A stretch of 22,429 bases of DNA, taken from positions 1 to 22,429 of the forward strand of contig URNY01000025.1 in the NCBI GenBank assembly GCA_900549375.1. The letters run 5' to 3'. Origin of the DNA: an uncultured Bacteroidales bacterium (GTDB lineage Bacteria; Bacteroidota; Bacteroidia; Bacteroidales; Muribaculaceae). Under the pieces are notes generated by a model. That model was not told where the DNA came from and ran no database searches. It saw nothing but the letters and a program-made list of their open reading frames with translations. Position numbers and translations under genes: made by a program. Below are positions 15,734 to 22,153 of this stretch, piece after piece (the first letter of the stretch is position 1; every line of letters starts with the position of its first letter).

Positions 15734-15836
15734 GGCACCGCGGAAACGGGGCGGAAGCCTACGGCTATTTGAACAATAAGCCAGCCCGCAGGGCGGGATG
15801 GCTATATTTAGAACCCCACGGGCGGGGCTATTGTTC
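15734..15836. repeat. Cluster of GC-rich imperfect hairpins between fabH and era
   Basis: On the minus strand the fabH-era spacer has four ATAGCC motifs, three of them leading into C/G-rich imperfect palindromes. An outer perfect 8-bp pair (15771-15778 with 15829-15836) encloses two inner hairpins. A third hairpin pairs GGC..CCGC (15734-15741) with GCGG..GCC (15751-15759). This looks like a REP-type dispersed repeat. Whether it recurs in the genome cannot be seen here. Confidence 0.6.
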
Positions 15837-15868
15837 ATGTCGGGGGCTATAAACCGCGGCCGATTTCC

Positions 15869-16861
15869 TTATTCGGGGTCGATGGCCCAGATGAGATACA
15901 TGGCGCCCCAGGTGAATCCGGCGCCGAAGGCCGTCATGACGATCTTGTCGCCCTTGTGGAGCTTATGCTTGAACTCATCGAGACAGAGGGGTATCGAAGC
16001 CGCCGAGGTGTTGCCGTAATGCTGGATGTTTACGAGGGTTTTCTCCTCGGGTATCTTGATGCGTCCGCCCACGGCCTCGATGATGCGCAGATTGGCCTGG
16101 TGGGGCACGAACCAGTCGACGTCGTCGGTTGAGAGGTTGTTGCGTTCCATCACGGCGAGCGAGGAGTTGAGCATGTCGCGCACGGCGTTCTTATAAACCA
16201 CGCGGCCCTCCTGATAGATATAATGTTCGCGGGCATCGACAGTCTCATGCGATGCGGGGAGCACTGACCCGCCGGCTTTCATGAGCAGGTGGGGAAGTCC
16301 GGAGCCGTCCACGTGGAAAACGCCGTCGATCACTCCCACGTTCTCCTCGGTAGGCTCCACGAGCACGGCAGCGGCGGCGTCGCCGAAGAGGGGGCATGTC
16401 GCGCGGTCCTCATAGTCGGTCATGCTGCTCATCTTTTCGGCGCAGACCACTATGATTTTCTTGTAGAGTCCGGCCTCGATATAACTGCGGGCGGCCTGCA
16501 TGGTTACGAGAAAGCCGGCGCATGCGGCCTGTATGTCGTAGGCATAGGCATTCTCAAGACCTGTCTCGTAGGCTATGACCGAAGCGGTGGAGGGGAAGCG
16601 GTAGTCGGGGTTGGATGTGGCGCAAATCAGGAGCTCAATATCCCCGGGGGCGGTTTTCGTTTCCTCGAGGAGACGGTTTACCGCTTTGATGCCCAGATAG
16701 CTCGAACCTTTGCCGGGTTCGTGGAGAATCCGGCGCTCCTTGATGCCTACGCGGGTGGTGATCCACTCGTCGTTGGTGTCGACCATCTTCGAAAGCATCT
16801 CGTTGTCGAGTATGTCGTCGGGCACGTAAGAGGCGATGCCGCTGATTTTGGCGTGAACCAT
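15869..16861 (-). CDS. fabH: 3-oxoacyl-[acyl-carrier-protein] synthase III (KAS III)
   Basis: FabH condenses an acyl-CoA primer (acetyl-CoA or branched short acyl-CoA) with malonyl-ACP to start fatty acid synthesis. The 330-aa length is normal. The catalytic triad is clear: Cys114 in 'AACAGF', His254 in 'VPHQAN' and Asn284 in 'HYGNTSAAS'. The C-terminal 'GFTWG' glycine loop is present. It sits 80 bp after rpmF, a conserved neighbour pair in many bacteria. The plsX gene that often separates them elsewhere is absent here. Substrate preference cannot be read from sequence. Confidence 0.96.
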   Translation of the reverse strand: MVHAKISGIASYVPDDILDNEMLSKMVDTNDEWITTRVGIKERRILHEPGKGSSYLGIKAVNRLLEETKTAPGDIELLICATSNPDYRFPSTASVIAYETGLENAYAYDIQAACAGFLVTMQAARSYIEAGLYKKIIVVCAEKMSSMTDYEDRATCPLFGDAAAAVLVEPTEENVGVIDGVFHVDGSGLPHLLMKAGGSVLPASHETVDAREHYIYQEGRVVYKNAVRDMLNSSLAVMERNNLSTDDVDWFVPHQANLRIIEAVGGRIKIPEEKTLVNIQHYGNTSAASIPLCLDEFKHKLHKGDKIVMTAFGAGFTWGAMYLIWAIDPE

Positions 16862-16892
16862 AATTCTTTTCTTTTTTTGGGGGGAATGTTCA

Positions 16893-16926
16893 CGGCGGGT
16901 CCGGCGTCAGAGGGCCGGGCCTGCCG
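16893..16926. other. Long hairpin in the rpmF-fabH spacer
   Basis: Arms 16893-16905 and 16914-16926 form a 13-pair stem on the plus strand, counting two G/T wobbles. On the transcribed minus strand the wobbles become A/C mismatches. No U-run follows the stem in the minus direction. It could be an RNA processing site separating rpmF from fabH messages. Confidence 0.4.
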
Positions 16927-16941
16927 CTGTTAACGGGCTTG

Positions 16942-17121
16942 TCAGGCGTTTTTCTCGATCACGAGTTTGCCGCGGTAATAGCCGCATTCGCCACAGACTG
17001 TGTGGTAAACATGCCAGGCGCCGCAGTTGGGGCAGATGGCCAGTGTGGGGATGAGGGCTTTGTCGTGGGTGCGGCGTTTTGCCGTACGGGTGTGCGATTG
17101 TCTGCGTTTAGGATGTGCCAT
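16942..17121 (-). CDS. rpmF: 50S ribosomal protein L32
   Basis: The minus-strand ATG at 17121 opens a 59-codon frame beginning MAHPKRRQSHTRTAKRRTHDK, the classic basic L32 N-terminus. A zinc-ribbon follows, with four cysteines in 'CPNC' (30-33) and 'CGEC' (43-46). L32 is a structural protein of the 50S subunit. The gene is flanked by DUF177 upstream and fabH downstream, the widespread yceD-rpmF-fabH neighbourhood. All four metal ligands are present, so this is the zinc-binding form. Confidence 0.97.
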   Translation of the reverse strand: MAHPKRRQSHTRTAKRRTHDKALIPTLAICPNCGAWHVYHTVCGECGYYRGKLVIEKNA

Positions 17122-17160
17122 TTTCTTCTATGTTTTTTAAGTTTATTCTCTATTGTTTCG

Positions 17161-17184
17161 GGGGCGCGGAAAAGCCGCATCCCC
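17161..17184 (-). other. Hairpin between the DUF177 gene and rpmF
   Basis: GGGG (17161-17164) and GCGG (17166-17169) pair with CCGC (17075+100 to 17078+100, i.e. 17175-17178) and CCCC (17181-17184), with small internal bulges and a 5-nt loop. It begins 8 nt after the DUF177 stop. It lacks a U-run and may regulate L32 expression or be a processing site. Confidence 0.35.
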
Positions 17185-17191
17185 GCGGGTT

Positions 17192-17713
17192 TCAATCTTC
17201 AGACTCTTCGGCCATTTCAGCGTCGAGCTCATCGAGAGCCTCCCGGGTTTCCTCGTCGCCGCCGCTCTTGTGGCGGGAGAGGGCCGCGGCCATAGCCCTG
17301 TTGCATTTCCCCATGGGATGGACATGCCGCAGGGGGATGGTGAGCAGGATGGTGTCGTAGAGGATATAGGCCACGTTGAGGTAGCTGTTGCTGTAGGGGA
17401 TCACGAGCAGGTTGTCGGCTCCGTCGTCGTAAGTTTCGCCATATTTCACCACCACGCGGTATTCCGTGTCGACCTCATGGTCGAGCGGGTCGAGGCAGCG
17501 GTCGCAGGGAATCTGGAGCATCCCCTTGCAGGTGAAGCGGCAGTCGTAGGTGTCGTTCTTCTTCACCAGGTCGAGGTGCACCTTCACGTCGGCGGAGATG
17601 ACATCGGGATTCTCCATGTTCTTGAAGAATTCCGTCGTGATCTCGAAATCCTGCTCGTGGTGCCCGTCGGGGAGCGACGCGAGCTGGACCTTATATGCGC
17701 TGAATTTGCCCAA
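17192..17713 (-). CDS. DUF177 (YceD-like) protein, probable 23S rRNA accumulation/ribosome factor
   Basis: The 173-aa protein matches the YceD/DUF177 layout: a beta-rich N-terminal half and a conserved 'CDRCLDPLDH' cysteine pair (about residues 89-98), then an acidic stretch and a late 'HPMGKCN' motif. The family is linked to 23S rRNA accumulation in bacteria and plants. It lies directly upstream of rpmF, its usual partner. The start chosen is TTG at 17713: no in-frame ATG precedes it before the tRNA, and the residues that follow ('GKFSAYKVQLASLPDG') fit the start of Bacteroidales homologues. An internal ATG at residue 33 would remove the conserved N-terminus. It starts 50 bp after tRNA-Arg and may share its transcript. 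Confidence 0.88.
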   Translation of the reverse strand: MGKFSAYKVQLASLPDGHHEQDFEITTEFFKNMENPDVISADVKVHLDLVKKNDTYDCRFTCKGMLQIPCDRCLDPLDHEVDTEYRVVVKYGETYDDGADNLLVIPYSNSYLNVAYILYDTILLTIPLRHVHPMGKCNRAMAAALSRHKSGGDEETREALDELDAEMAEESED

Positions 17714-17763
17714 TTCTATATATTTTTTTGATGGGGACCCGTTCGGGACACCCGTCAGGTGGG

Positions 17764-17835
17764 TACCTCCGAGGGGAATCGAACCCCTATCTAAAGTTTA
17801 GGAAACTTCTATTCTATCCGTTGAACTACAGAGGC
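17764..17835 (-). tRNA. tRNA-Arg (anticodon CCT)
   Basis: A complete 72-nt cloverleaf is visible on the minus strand: 7-bp acceptor stem (17835-17829 with 17771-17765, two G/T wobbles), D arm with a GTTC/GAAT stem, anticodon stem GAAGT/ACTTT with loop TTCCTAA, 4-nt variable loop and T arm AGGGG-TTCGATT-CCCCT. Anticodon CCT reads AGG (Arg). The discriminator base is A. The 3' CCA is not exactly encoded, so it would be added after transcription. Confidence 0.95.
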
Positions 17836-17843
17836 ATACAGTG

Positions 17844-17897
17844 TGTGAGAGCGCTGCTTGCCCGGCGGCCGGAAGGCGTTGGAAGCATTCTCTCACA
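17844..17897 (-). other. Structured leader of the tRNA-Arg transcript
   Basis: TGTGAGAG (17844-17851) and CTCTCACA (17890-17897) are perfect 8-bp complements. Inside them TGCTT and AAGCA arms and a CCGG/CCGG stem extend the hairpin. It fills nearly the whole interval between the expected start (about 17904) and the tRNA 5' end, so the precursor would start with a long stem-loop. Confidence 0.6.
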
Positions 17898-17910
17898 TAA
17901 AATGCGTCTG

Positions 17911-17941
17911 CAAAGTTAGTTATTTTTTTTTAATCGGCAAA
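17911..17941 (-). promoter_or_regulatory. Promoter of tRNA-Arg and probably the downstream gene block
   Basis: The minus strand reads TTTG (17941-17938), 19 bp, then TAACTTTG (17918-17911), a full consensus match. Downstream in the same direction are tRNA-Arg, DUF177, rpmF, fabH, era and der with no other clear promoter seen between the tRNA and DUF177. Confidence 0.75.
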
Positions 17942-17947
17942 AAAGAA

Positions 17948-18856
17948 TCAACGCAAGCGGAGTTTTGTGCCCGGCCGGTCGGCGGCGCGGGGGTTGAGAC
18001 GGCGGATGCTTTCGAGTTTCATGCCGAAGCGCTGGGCGATGGAGTGTATCGACTCGCCGTCGCCGATAGTGGCTGAGTCCACTCCTTCGGGCGCCGAATC
18101 GCGTTTCTCTTCGAGATAGACCTCTTCCCAGGGTTTGATCTCGCGGTCGGAGTCGGCATCGTTGTAGCGCATCAGTTTCTTGCGGTTGATGCCGAGCTCG
18201 CGCGCAATGGCGGCATATGTGTCGCCCGGGGCGGCGATGACGCAGTGAAGGCCGCGGCTTTTGCGTATGGGGTGGGAGGCGCGCAGTGCGTCGTGGATGA
18301 AGCCGGCATCCTCTTCGGAGCGGCGTCCGGCCTCGGTGTCGAGCAGATAGAGGGCATAGCGCTCTATGATGGCTATCAGGCGGGAGGCGTAGTTGGGGTC
18401 GGTGGCATAGCCGCAGGCGCGCAGACCGCGGGCCCAGGCTGCATAGTCGGTCACGTCGTTGCGGAAGAGGGGGGCGTAGCGCTTGCGGAGCAGGAAGCGG
18501 GAGTGGTCCTCGAAGCTCTCGGCGGCCGTGGCGTAGGAGCGGAAGCACTCGCCCGCCGCGTCGTCGTCGCGCAGGAGTGTATCCCCTTTCCAGTCGGCAT
18601 GGCATTTGATGCCGAAATGGTTGTTCCCCTCAGTGGCGAGCGATGAAAGGCCCGCGCGGCTTTCGAGGAGGCCCTGAGCCAGCGTGATGGAAGCCGGAAT
18701 GCCGTAGGCCTCCTGATGCTCCACCGCGATGTCGCGGTATTTCTCGATATACGCCTCGTAGGCGTTCCCCTTCGCCGCGGCCGGCAACGCCATCGCAACA
18801 AACGCCACGGCAAGCAATAGCGGGCGGCGGATATAACTTTTTCGAATAATCGTCAT
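17948..18856 (-). CDS. Exported GH73-type glucosaminidase (peptidoglycan hydrolase) with two LysM-like domains
   Basis: With the start at 18856 the product is 302 aa. A signal peptide (basic start, then LLLAVAFVAMALPAAA) precedes a glucosaminidase domain at about 30-175. It contains the catalytic Glu65 in 'GLLESRAG' and the typical 'NNHFGIKC' motif. Two LysM-like modules follow (about 204-248 and 263-302; 'GDTYAAIARELGI', 'GESIHSIAQRFGM') and would hold it to peptidoglycan. It likely cleaves N-acetylglucosaminyl bonds during wall remodelling. The frame extends upstream to an ATG at 18901, but that adds a second hydrophobic stretch, and a -7 box (18863-18870) lies between the two starts, so 18856 is preferred. 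Confidence 0.88.
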   Translation of the reverse strand: MTIIRKSYIRRPLLLAVAFVAMALPAAAKGNAYEAYIEKYRDIAVEHQEAYGIPASITLAQGLLESRAGLSSLATEGNNHFGIKCHADWKGDTLLRDDDAAGECFRSYATAAESFEDHSRFLLRKRYAPLFRNDVTDYAAWARGLRACGYATDPNYASRLIAIIERYALYLLDTEAGRRSEEDAGFIHDALRASHPIRKSRGLHCVIAAPGDTYAAIARELGINRKKLMRYNDADSDREIKPWEEVYLEEKRDSAPEGVDSATIGDGESIHSIAQRFGMKLESIRRLNPRAADRPGTKLRLR

Positions 18857-18862
18857 GATAGG

Positions 18863-18870
18863 CAAAATTA
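18863..18870 (-). promoter_or_regulatory. Candidate -7 box of the glucosaminidase gene
   Basis: The minus strand reads TAATTTTG at 18870-18863, only 7 bp before the preferred ATG at 18856, which would give a nearly leaderless message. A second minus-strand box, TAGCTTTG (18937-18930), offers a longer leader. Neither has a TTTG at the standard -33 distance. Confidence 0.4.
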
Positions 18871-18883
18871 GCGAAAAAATCAT

Positions 18884-18891
18884 TAAATTTG
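18884..18891 (+). promoter_or_regulatory. Candidate -7 box of cdd, followed by a 7-bp hairpin
   Basis: TAAATTTG fits TAnnTTTG and would start transcription near 18898. AACGCAT (18900-18906) and ATGCGTT (18911-18917) then form a 4-nt-loop hairpin at the very 5' end of the cdd message. The -33 element is not evident. Confidence 0.45.
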
Positions 18892-18942
18892 GGATTCGCA
18901 ACGCATCCGAATGCGTTTTAATTATAACCCAAAGCTAAAGAT

Positions 18943-19440
18943 ATGAAAGAGAGGACTCTCGAGACGAAAATAAAGGAGTGCTCCGCGGAGGAGCTTTCCG
19001 CAGACGACCGCGAGCTCGTGGAAGCCGCCAAGGAGATGACGCGCACTTCCTATGTGCCCTATTCGAAATTTCATGTCGGGGCTGCCATACGCATGGCCGA
19101 CGGCTCGATCGTGAAGGGAAGCAATCAGGAGAACGCGGCCTATCCTTCCGGCACATGCGCTGAGCGCACGGCCTGTTTCTACGCGTCGGCGAGCAAGCCG
19201 GGCATGGCGATGAAGAAGATAGCGATCGCCGCATGGACGCGCCTGCGGATGCCCGACGACGCTCCCTATGAATCATGCTTCCAGGCGGAACCGATAAGCC
19301 CCTGCGGCGCCTGCCGTCAGGCCCTGCTCGAATATGAGACGCTTTACGGCGACATAGAGGTGATCCTCTTCGGCCGCGACAGGATATTCATCCTGCCGTC
19401 GGTGAAGAGCCTGCTGCCGCTCAGTTTCACGGAGTTCTGA
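18943..19440 (+). CDS. cdd: Cytidine deaminase
   Basis: Cdd hydrolyses cytidine and deoxycytidine to uridine and deoxyuridine in pyrimidine salvage. The 165-aa protein has the zinc site of the family: Cys72 and the catalytic Glu74 in 'TCAERTA', and Cys121 and Cys124 in 'SPCGACRQ'. The substrate-side 'NQENAAYPSG' segment is also present. The start at 18943 follows a -7 box about 50 bp upstream. It is transcribed away from the glucosaminidase gene and converges on ychF across a 38-bp gap of tandem repeats. An extra N-terminal ~20 residues compared with the compact homotetrameric type is usual in Bacteroidales. Confidence 0.94.
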   Translation: MKERTLETKIKECSAEELSADDRELVEAAKEMTRTSYVPYSKFHVGAAIRMADGSIVKGSNQENAAYPSGTCAERTACFYASASKPGMAMKKIAIAAWTRLRMPDDAPYESCFQAEPISPCGACRQALLEYETLYGDIEVILFGRDRIFILPSVKSLLPLSFTEF

Positions 19441-19444
19441 GGGG

Positions 19445-19476
19445 ATGGGTCTAATGGGCCAAATGGGTCTAATGGG
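19445..19476. repeat. 9-bp tandem repeat (ATGGGTCTA) between cdd and ychF
   Basis: Three full units (19445-19453, 19454-19462, 19463-19471; the middle one differs at two bases) and a 5-bp partial unit (19472-19476) fill nearly the whole 38-bp gap between the two convergent stop codons. No separate terminator hairpin is visible. Confidence 0.85.
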
Positions 19477-19478
19477 AT

Positions 19479-20582
19479 TCAGACGTTGAAGCGGAAGTGC
19501 ATGATGTCGCCATCCTGCACCACATATTCCTTCCCTTCGACGCCCATCTTGCCGGCCTCCTTCACGGCGTTCTCAGAGCCGAGGGAGACATAATCGTCAT
19601 ATTTGATAACCTCGGCGCGGATGAATCCTTTCTCGAAATCGGTGTGGATTATTCCGGCGGCCTGCGGCGCTTTCGTGCCGCGCAGGAAGGTCCATGCGCG
19701 CACCTCGTCGGGTCCGGCGGTGAAATATGTCTGGAGGTCGAGCAGCGAATAGGCCGCGCGAATCAGGCGGCTGACGCCCGATTCCGAAAGTCCGATCTCC
19801 TCGAGGAATTCCTTGCGCTCCTCCCATGTGTCGAGTTCGGCGATCTCGCTCTCGGTCTTGGCTGCCACGATCATGAGGTCGGCATCCTTACCGGCGATGG
19901 CTTTTCTGACAGCCTCCACATAAGCGTTGCCCGTGGCGGCCGCCGCGTCATCCACATTGCAGACATAGAGCACAGGCTTGTTGGTGAGCAGGAAGAGTTC
20001 GCGGGCGAATTTCTCTTCCTCCTTACCCTCTATCTTCACCGAGCGGGCGGGTTTTCCCTGTTCGAGCGCCTCCTTGTAAGCCTTGAGCACTTCGAGCTGC
20101 ATCTTCGCCGTCTTGTCGCCGCCGGCCTTGGCGGCCTTCTCCGTCTTTGCCAGACGGGAGTCGACGGTCTCGAGGTCTTTCAGCTGGAGTTCATAGTTTA
20201 TCACCTCCATATCGCGCACAGGGTCGATGGTGGTGTCGACATGAGTGATGTTATCGTCGTCGAAACAGCGGAGCACGTGTAGTATGGCGTCGGTTTCCCG
20301 TATGTTTGCAAGGAATTTGTTGCCGAGACCCTCCCCTTTGGAGGCGCCCTTCACCAGGCCGGCGATATCGACGATCTCCACCGTGGCGGGGACGATGCTC
20401 TTCGGGTTGCACATCTCCACGAGGCGTGTGAGGCGCTCATCGGGCACGGAGATCACCCCCACGTTGGGTTCGATGGTGCAGAAAGGGAAATTGGCGCTCT
20501 GGGCCTTGGCGTTGCTCAGACAATTGAAAAGAGTGGACTTGCCCACGTTGGGCAGGCCCACGATACCACATTTTAATGACAT
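19479..20582 (-). CDS. ychF: Redox/ribosome-associated ATPase of the Obg family, YchF
   Basis: The 367-aa protein has a P-loop 'GLPNVGKST' (9-17), followed by a '[10 protein letters not shown]' switch region and a C-terminal TGS domain ('[25 protein letters not shown]'). At the G4 position it has 'CNVDD' rather than NKxD, the change that makes YchF prefer ATP over GTP. The family binds ribosomes and influences stress and antioxidant responses. Length and motifs are typical. It has its own well-formed promoter at 20627-20658 and converges on cdd. Confidence 0.96.
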   Translation of the reverse strand: MSLKCGIVGLPNVGKSTLFNCLSNAKAQSANFPFCTIEPNVGVISVPDERLTRLVEMCNPKSIVPATVEIVDIAGLVKGASKGEGLGNKFLANIRETDAILHVLRCFDDDNITHVDTTIDPVRDMEVINYELQLKDLETVDSRLAKTEKAAKAGGDKTAKMQLEVLKAYKEALEQGKPARSVKIEGKEEEKFARELFLLTNKPVLYVCNVDDAAAATGNAYVEAVRKAIAGKDADLMIVAAKTESEIAELDTWEERKEFLEEIGLSESGVSRLIRAAYSLLDLQTYFTAGPDEVRAWTFLRGTKAPQAAGIIHTDFEKGFIRAEVIKYDDYVSLGSENAVKEAGKMGVEGKEYVVQDGDIMHFRFNV

Positions 20583-20626
20583 ATCGGGTTAGAAACTAAT
20601 TTTGCGAATATTATACTTTTATGCCG

Positions 20627-20658
20627 CAAAATTACGCAAAATCCCCCTCTTTTCCAAA
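20627..20658 (-). promoter_or_regulatory. Promoter of ychF
   Basis: The minus strand reads TTTG (20658-20655), exactly 20 bp, then TAATTTTG (20634-20627). It falls in the 83-bp gap after the lipoprotein gene, and the expected start is about 40 nt before the ychF ATG. Confidence 0.75.
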
Positions 20659-20665
20659 ATCCTTA

Positions 20666-21139
20666 TCACCATGGAGCATGCTGTATGCGGTCGTAGACGT
20701 AGGTCTGCACCGCGCCGTTGCCCGTGCGCCATTGCATCCACATGGTGTTTCCGCCGTGGGTGAACCAATAGTTCATCGTCACCGGCGAGGAGTATTCATA
20801 CTGGATGTTGATCTGATAGCGGGATGTTCCGGTGTTGGAATCCTGACTGTAGTAGACGGTCTGTTCCGTATATCGCCGGCCCCCCTGAAGGTAATAATAG
20901 AGGCCGCGACCATTGCCGTTGAAGTAGAGATAGTTGGCGTCGCCGGCATCCACCGGGTCGCTGTTGTACTGCACAAGGGCCCAATAACCCGAGAGCCGCG
21001 TGTCGTTGAAAGTGTCCCAGCCTGTGGGAGGACCGCCCCACCAGCCGTCGTCGTCACCCACGCAGGAGGTCAGCCCCGCGCTCATAAAAGCGAGCAGCAG
21101 GGTGAATCCCGCAATTATCGATAGTCTTGATTTTTTCAT
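20666..21139 (-). CDS. Lipoprotein of unknown function, aromatic-rich
   Basis: Starting at the ATG at 21139 the product is 157 aa. It has a lipoprotein signal peptide (MKKSRLSIIAGFTLLLAFMSAG) and lipobox 'GLTSC', then an Asp/Trp/Gly-rich linker. The mature part is rich in Tyr, Trp, Asn and Gly, and its alternating pattern ('SGYWALVQYNSD', 'YLYFNGNGRGLYYYL') suggests a small beta-barrel like the lipocalin-like lipoproteins of Bacteroidales. An ATG three codons earlier (21148) is possible but gives a less regular signal peptide. No specific family is recognised. It is followed by the ychF promoter and preceded by the ATP-grasp gene. Confidence 0.75.
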   Translation of the reverse strand: MKKSRLSIIAGFTLLLAFMSAGLTSCVGDDDGWWGGPPTGWDTFNDTRLSGYWALVQYNSDPVDAGDANYLYFNGNGRGLYYYLQGGRRYTEQTVYYSQDSNTGTSRYQINIQYEYSSPVTMNYWFTHGGNTMWMQWRTGNGAVQTYVYDRIQHAPW

Positions 21140-21177
21140 AAGTCGCATAGTTTACAGTTGCCATTTTAACAAATAGC

Positions 21178-21191
21178 AACCGAGTTCGGTT
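21178..21191 (-). terminator. Small hairpin after the ATP-grasp gene
   Basis: AACCG (21178-21182) and CGGTT (21187-21191) form a 5-bp stem with a 4-nt loop, 13 bp after the stop at 21205. A T-rich stretch follows on the minus strand. It may be a weak terminator separating this gene from the lipoprotein gene. Confidence 0.35.
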
Positions 21192-21204
21192 CGCGACAAA
21201 TGAA

Positions 21205-22140
21205 TCAATAGAAAATTGTTTCCTGCTGGTAGCGGGCCATGAGGACGCCGTCGGTCCAGTCGTCGGAGGGGGTGGTTTCCATGGCGAGGGCCTCGCGCAG
21301 GATGTAGTCGGGGATGGGGGCCCCGGCATAAATGGAGCAGATCACGCCGCCGCCGAGGCGCGGGTTCACCTCCATGAGGAGATAGCGGTCGTTGTCGAGG
21401 TCGTGGAGGAACTGCATGGTCACCGGGCCGCGCAGTTTGAAATGCCCGAGCACCTCGCGGCTCATCCGGATGAGCGTCTCGTTGCGACAGGTCACGGTGC
21501 GCGTCACTTCGCCTCCCATCACCTCCAGACGCTCGCGGGGCACGGTGACGAGGATCTCCCCATTCTCGCTCACATAGCAGTCCACGGTATATTCGCGGTT
21601 GTTGGCGATATATTCCTGCACCAGATATTGATCGAGGTTCTCGAGGTGCATGAGGTCGTCGACCTCATGGAAGACATGTATGCCGCGCGAGGAGCCCCCC
21701 TTGCGGGGTTTGGCGATGGCAGGCATCTCGTTGTCGATCACGCTGTAGGTGCGCGGTATTGGGAATCCGGCCTCCTTGAAGAGGCGGGCGGCCTCCACCT
21801 TGTCGAACATGCGGGAGGTGGTGTTGAAATCCGACACGGGCACGAACACTCCTTCGATCTTCTCGCGGCACAGCGAGGCGATCTCTATGGCGGCGTTGAC
21901 GAAGGGGAGGATTATCTTCACATCGTATTCTTTGACAACGCGGGCGATGTCGTCGACAACTCCGGGGTCGGTGAAGCTCAGGCCGCGGACCACTTTCCCT
22001 TCGATGGCAATGGGCACATGCGTGTCGAGTTCATAGGCAATCACCTCCACATCGAGGCCGAGTCTCTGGCCGCTCTTCTTCAGGAGGCGCGCCATGGACA
22101 CACGCCGCGAGCCTCCCAGCATAAGTATGGTAGTTTTCAT
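21205..22140 (-). CDS. ATP-grasp ligase of unknown substrate (carbamoyl-phosphate-synthase large-chain-like)
   Basis: The 311-aa protein has an N-terminal Rossmann-like domain ('ILMLGGSRRVSMARLL', 1-105). An ATP-grasp fold follows with Lys144 and a glycine-rich loop 'KPRKGGSSRG' (144-153), the adenine-contact 'VQEYI' (174-178), and the Mg-binding 'MEVNPRLGGG' (256-265; Glu257, Asn259). The family joins a carboxylate (via acyl phosphate) to an amine or similar nucleophile. The substrate cannot be told. It starts 13 bp after the stop of an acyltransferase-like gene, so the two form an operon, and a joint role in making a conjugated amino acid or lipid-like product is conceivable. It lacks the second ATP-grasp half of true carbamoyl-phosphate synthases. 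Confidence 0.85.
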   Translation of the reverse strand: MKTTILMLGGSRRVSMARLLKKSGQRLGLDVEVIAYELDTHVPIAIEGKVVRGLSFTDPGVVDDIARVVKEYDVKIILPFVNAAIEIASLCREKIEGVFVPVSDFNTTSRMFDKVEAARLFKEAGFPIPRTYSVIDNEMPAIAKPRKGGSSRGIHVFHEVDDLMHLENLDQYLVQEYIANNREYTVDCYVSENGEILVTVPRERLEVMGGEVTRTVTCRNETLIRMSREVLGHFKLRGPVTMQFLHDLDNDRYLLMEVNPRLGGGVICSIYAGAPIPDYILREALAMETTPSDDWTDGVLMARYQQETIFY

Positions 22141-22153
22141 AACTGCTGAAACA

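Noticed and set aside
14259..15779. A 506-codon plus-strand open frame across der and era
   Set aside because: It lies antisense to two essential GTPases with full motifs, and its translation shows no family resemblance.
18857..18901. Upstream ATG at 18901 as the glucosaminidase start
   Set aside because: It adds a second hydrophobic stretch before a normal signal peptide, and a consensus -7 box lies between the two starts. It remains possible if the box at 18930-18937 is used.
20597..20604. Plus-strand TAATTTTG as a promoter
   Set aside because: No plus-strand gene follows, and it lies in the leader of ychF. A chance match in A/T-rich sequence is likely.
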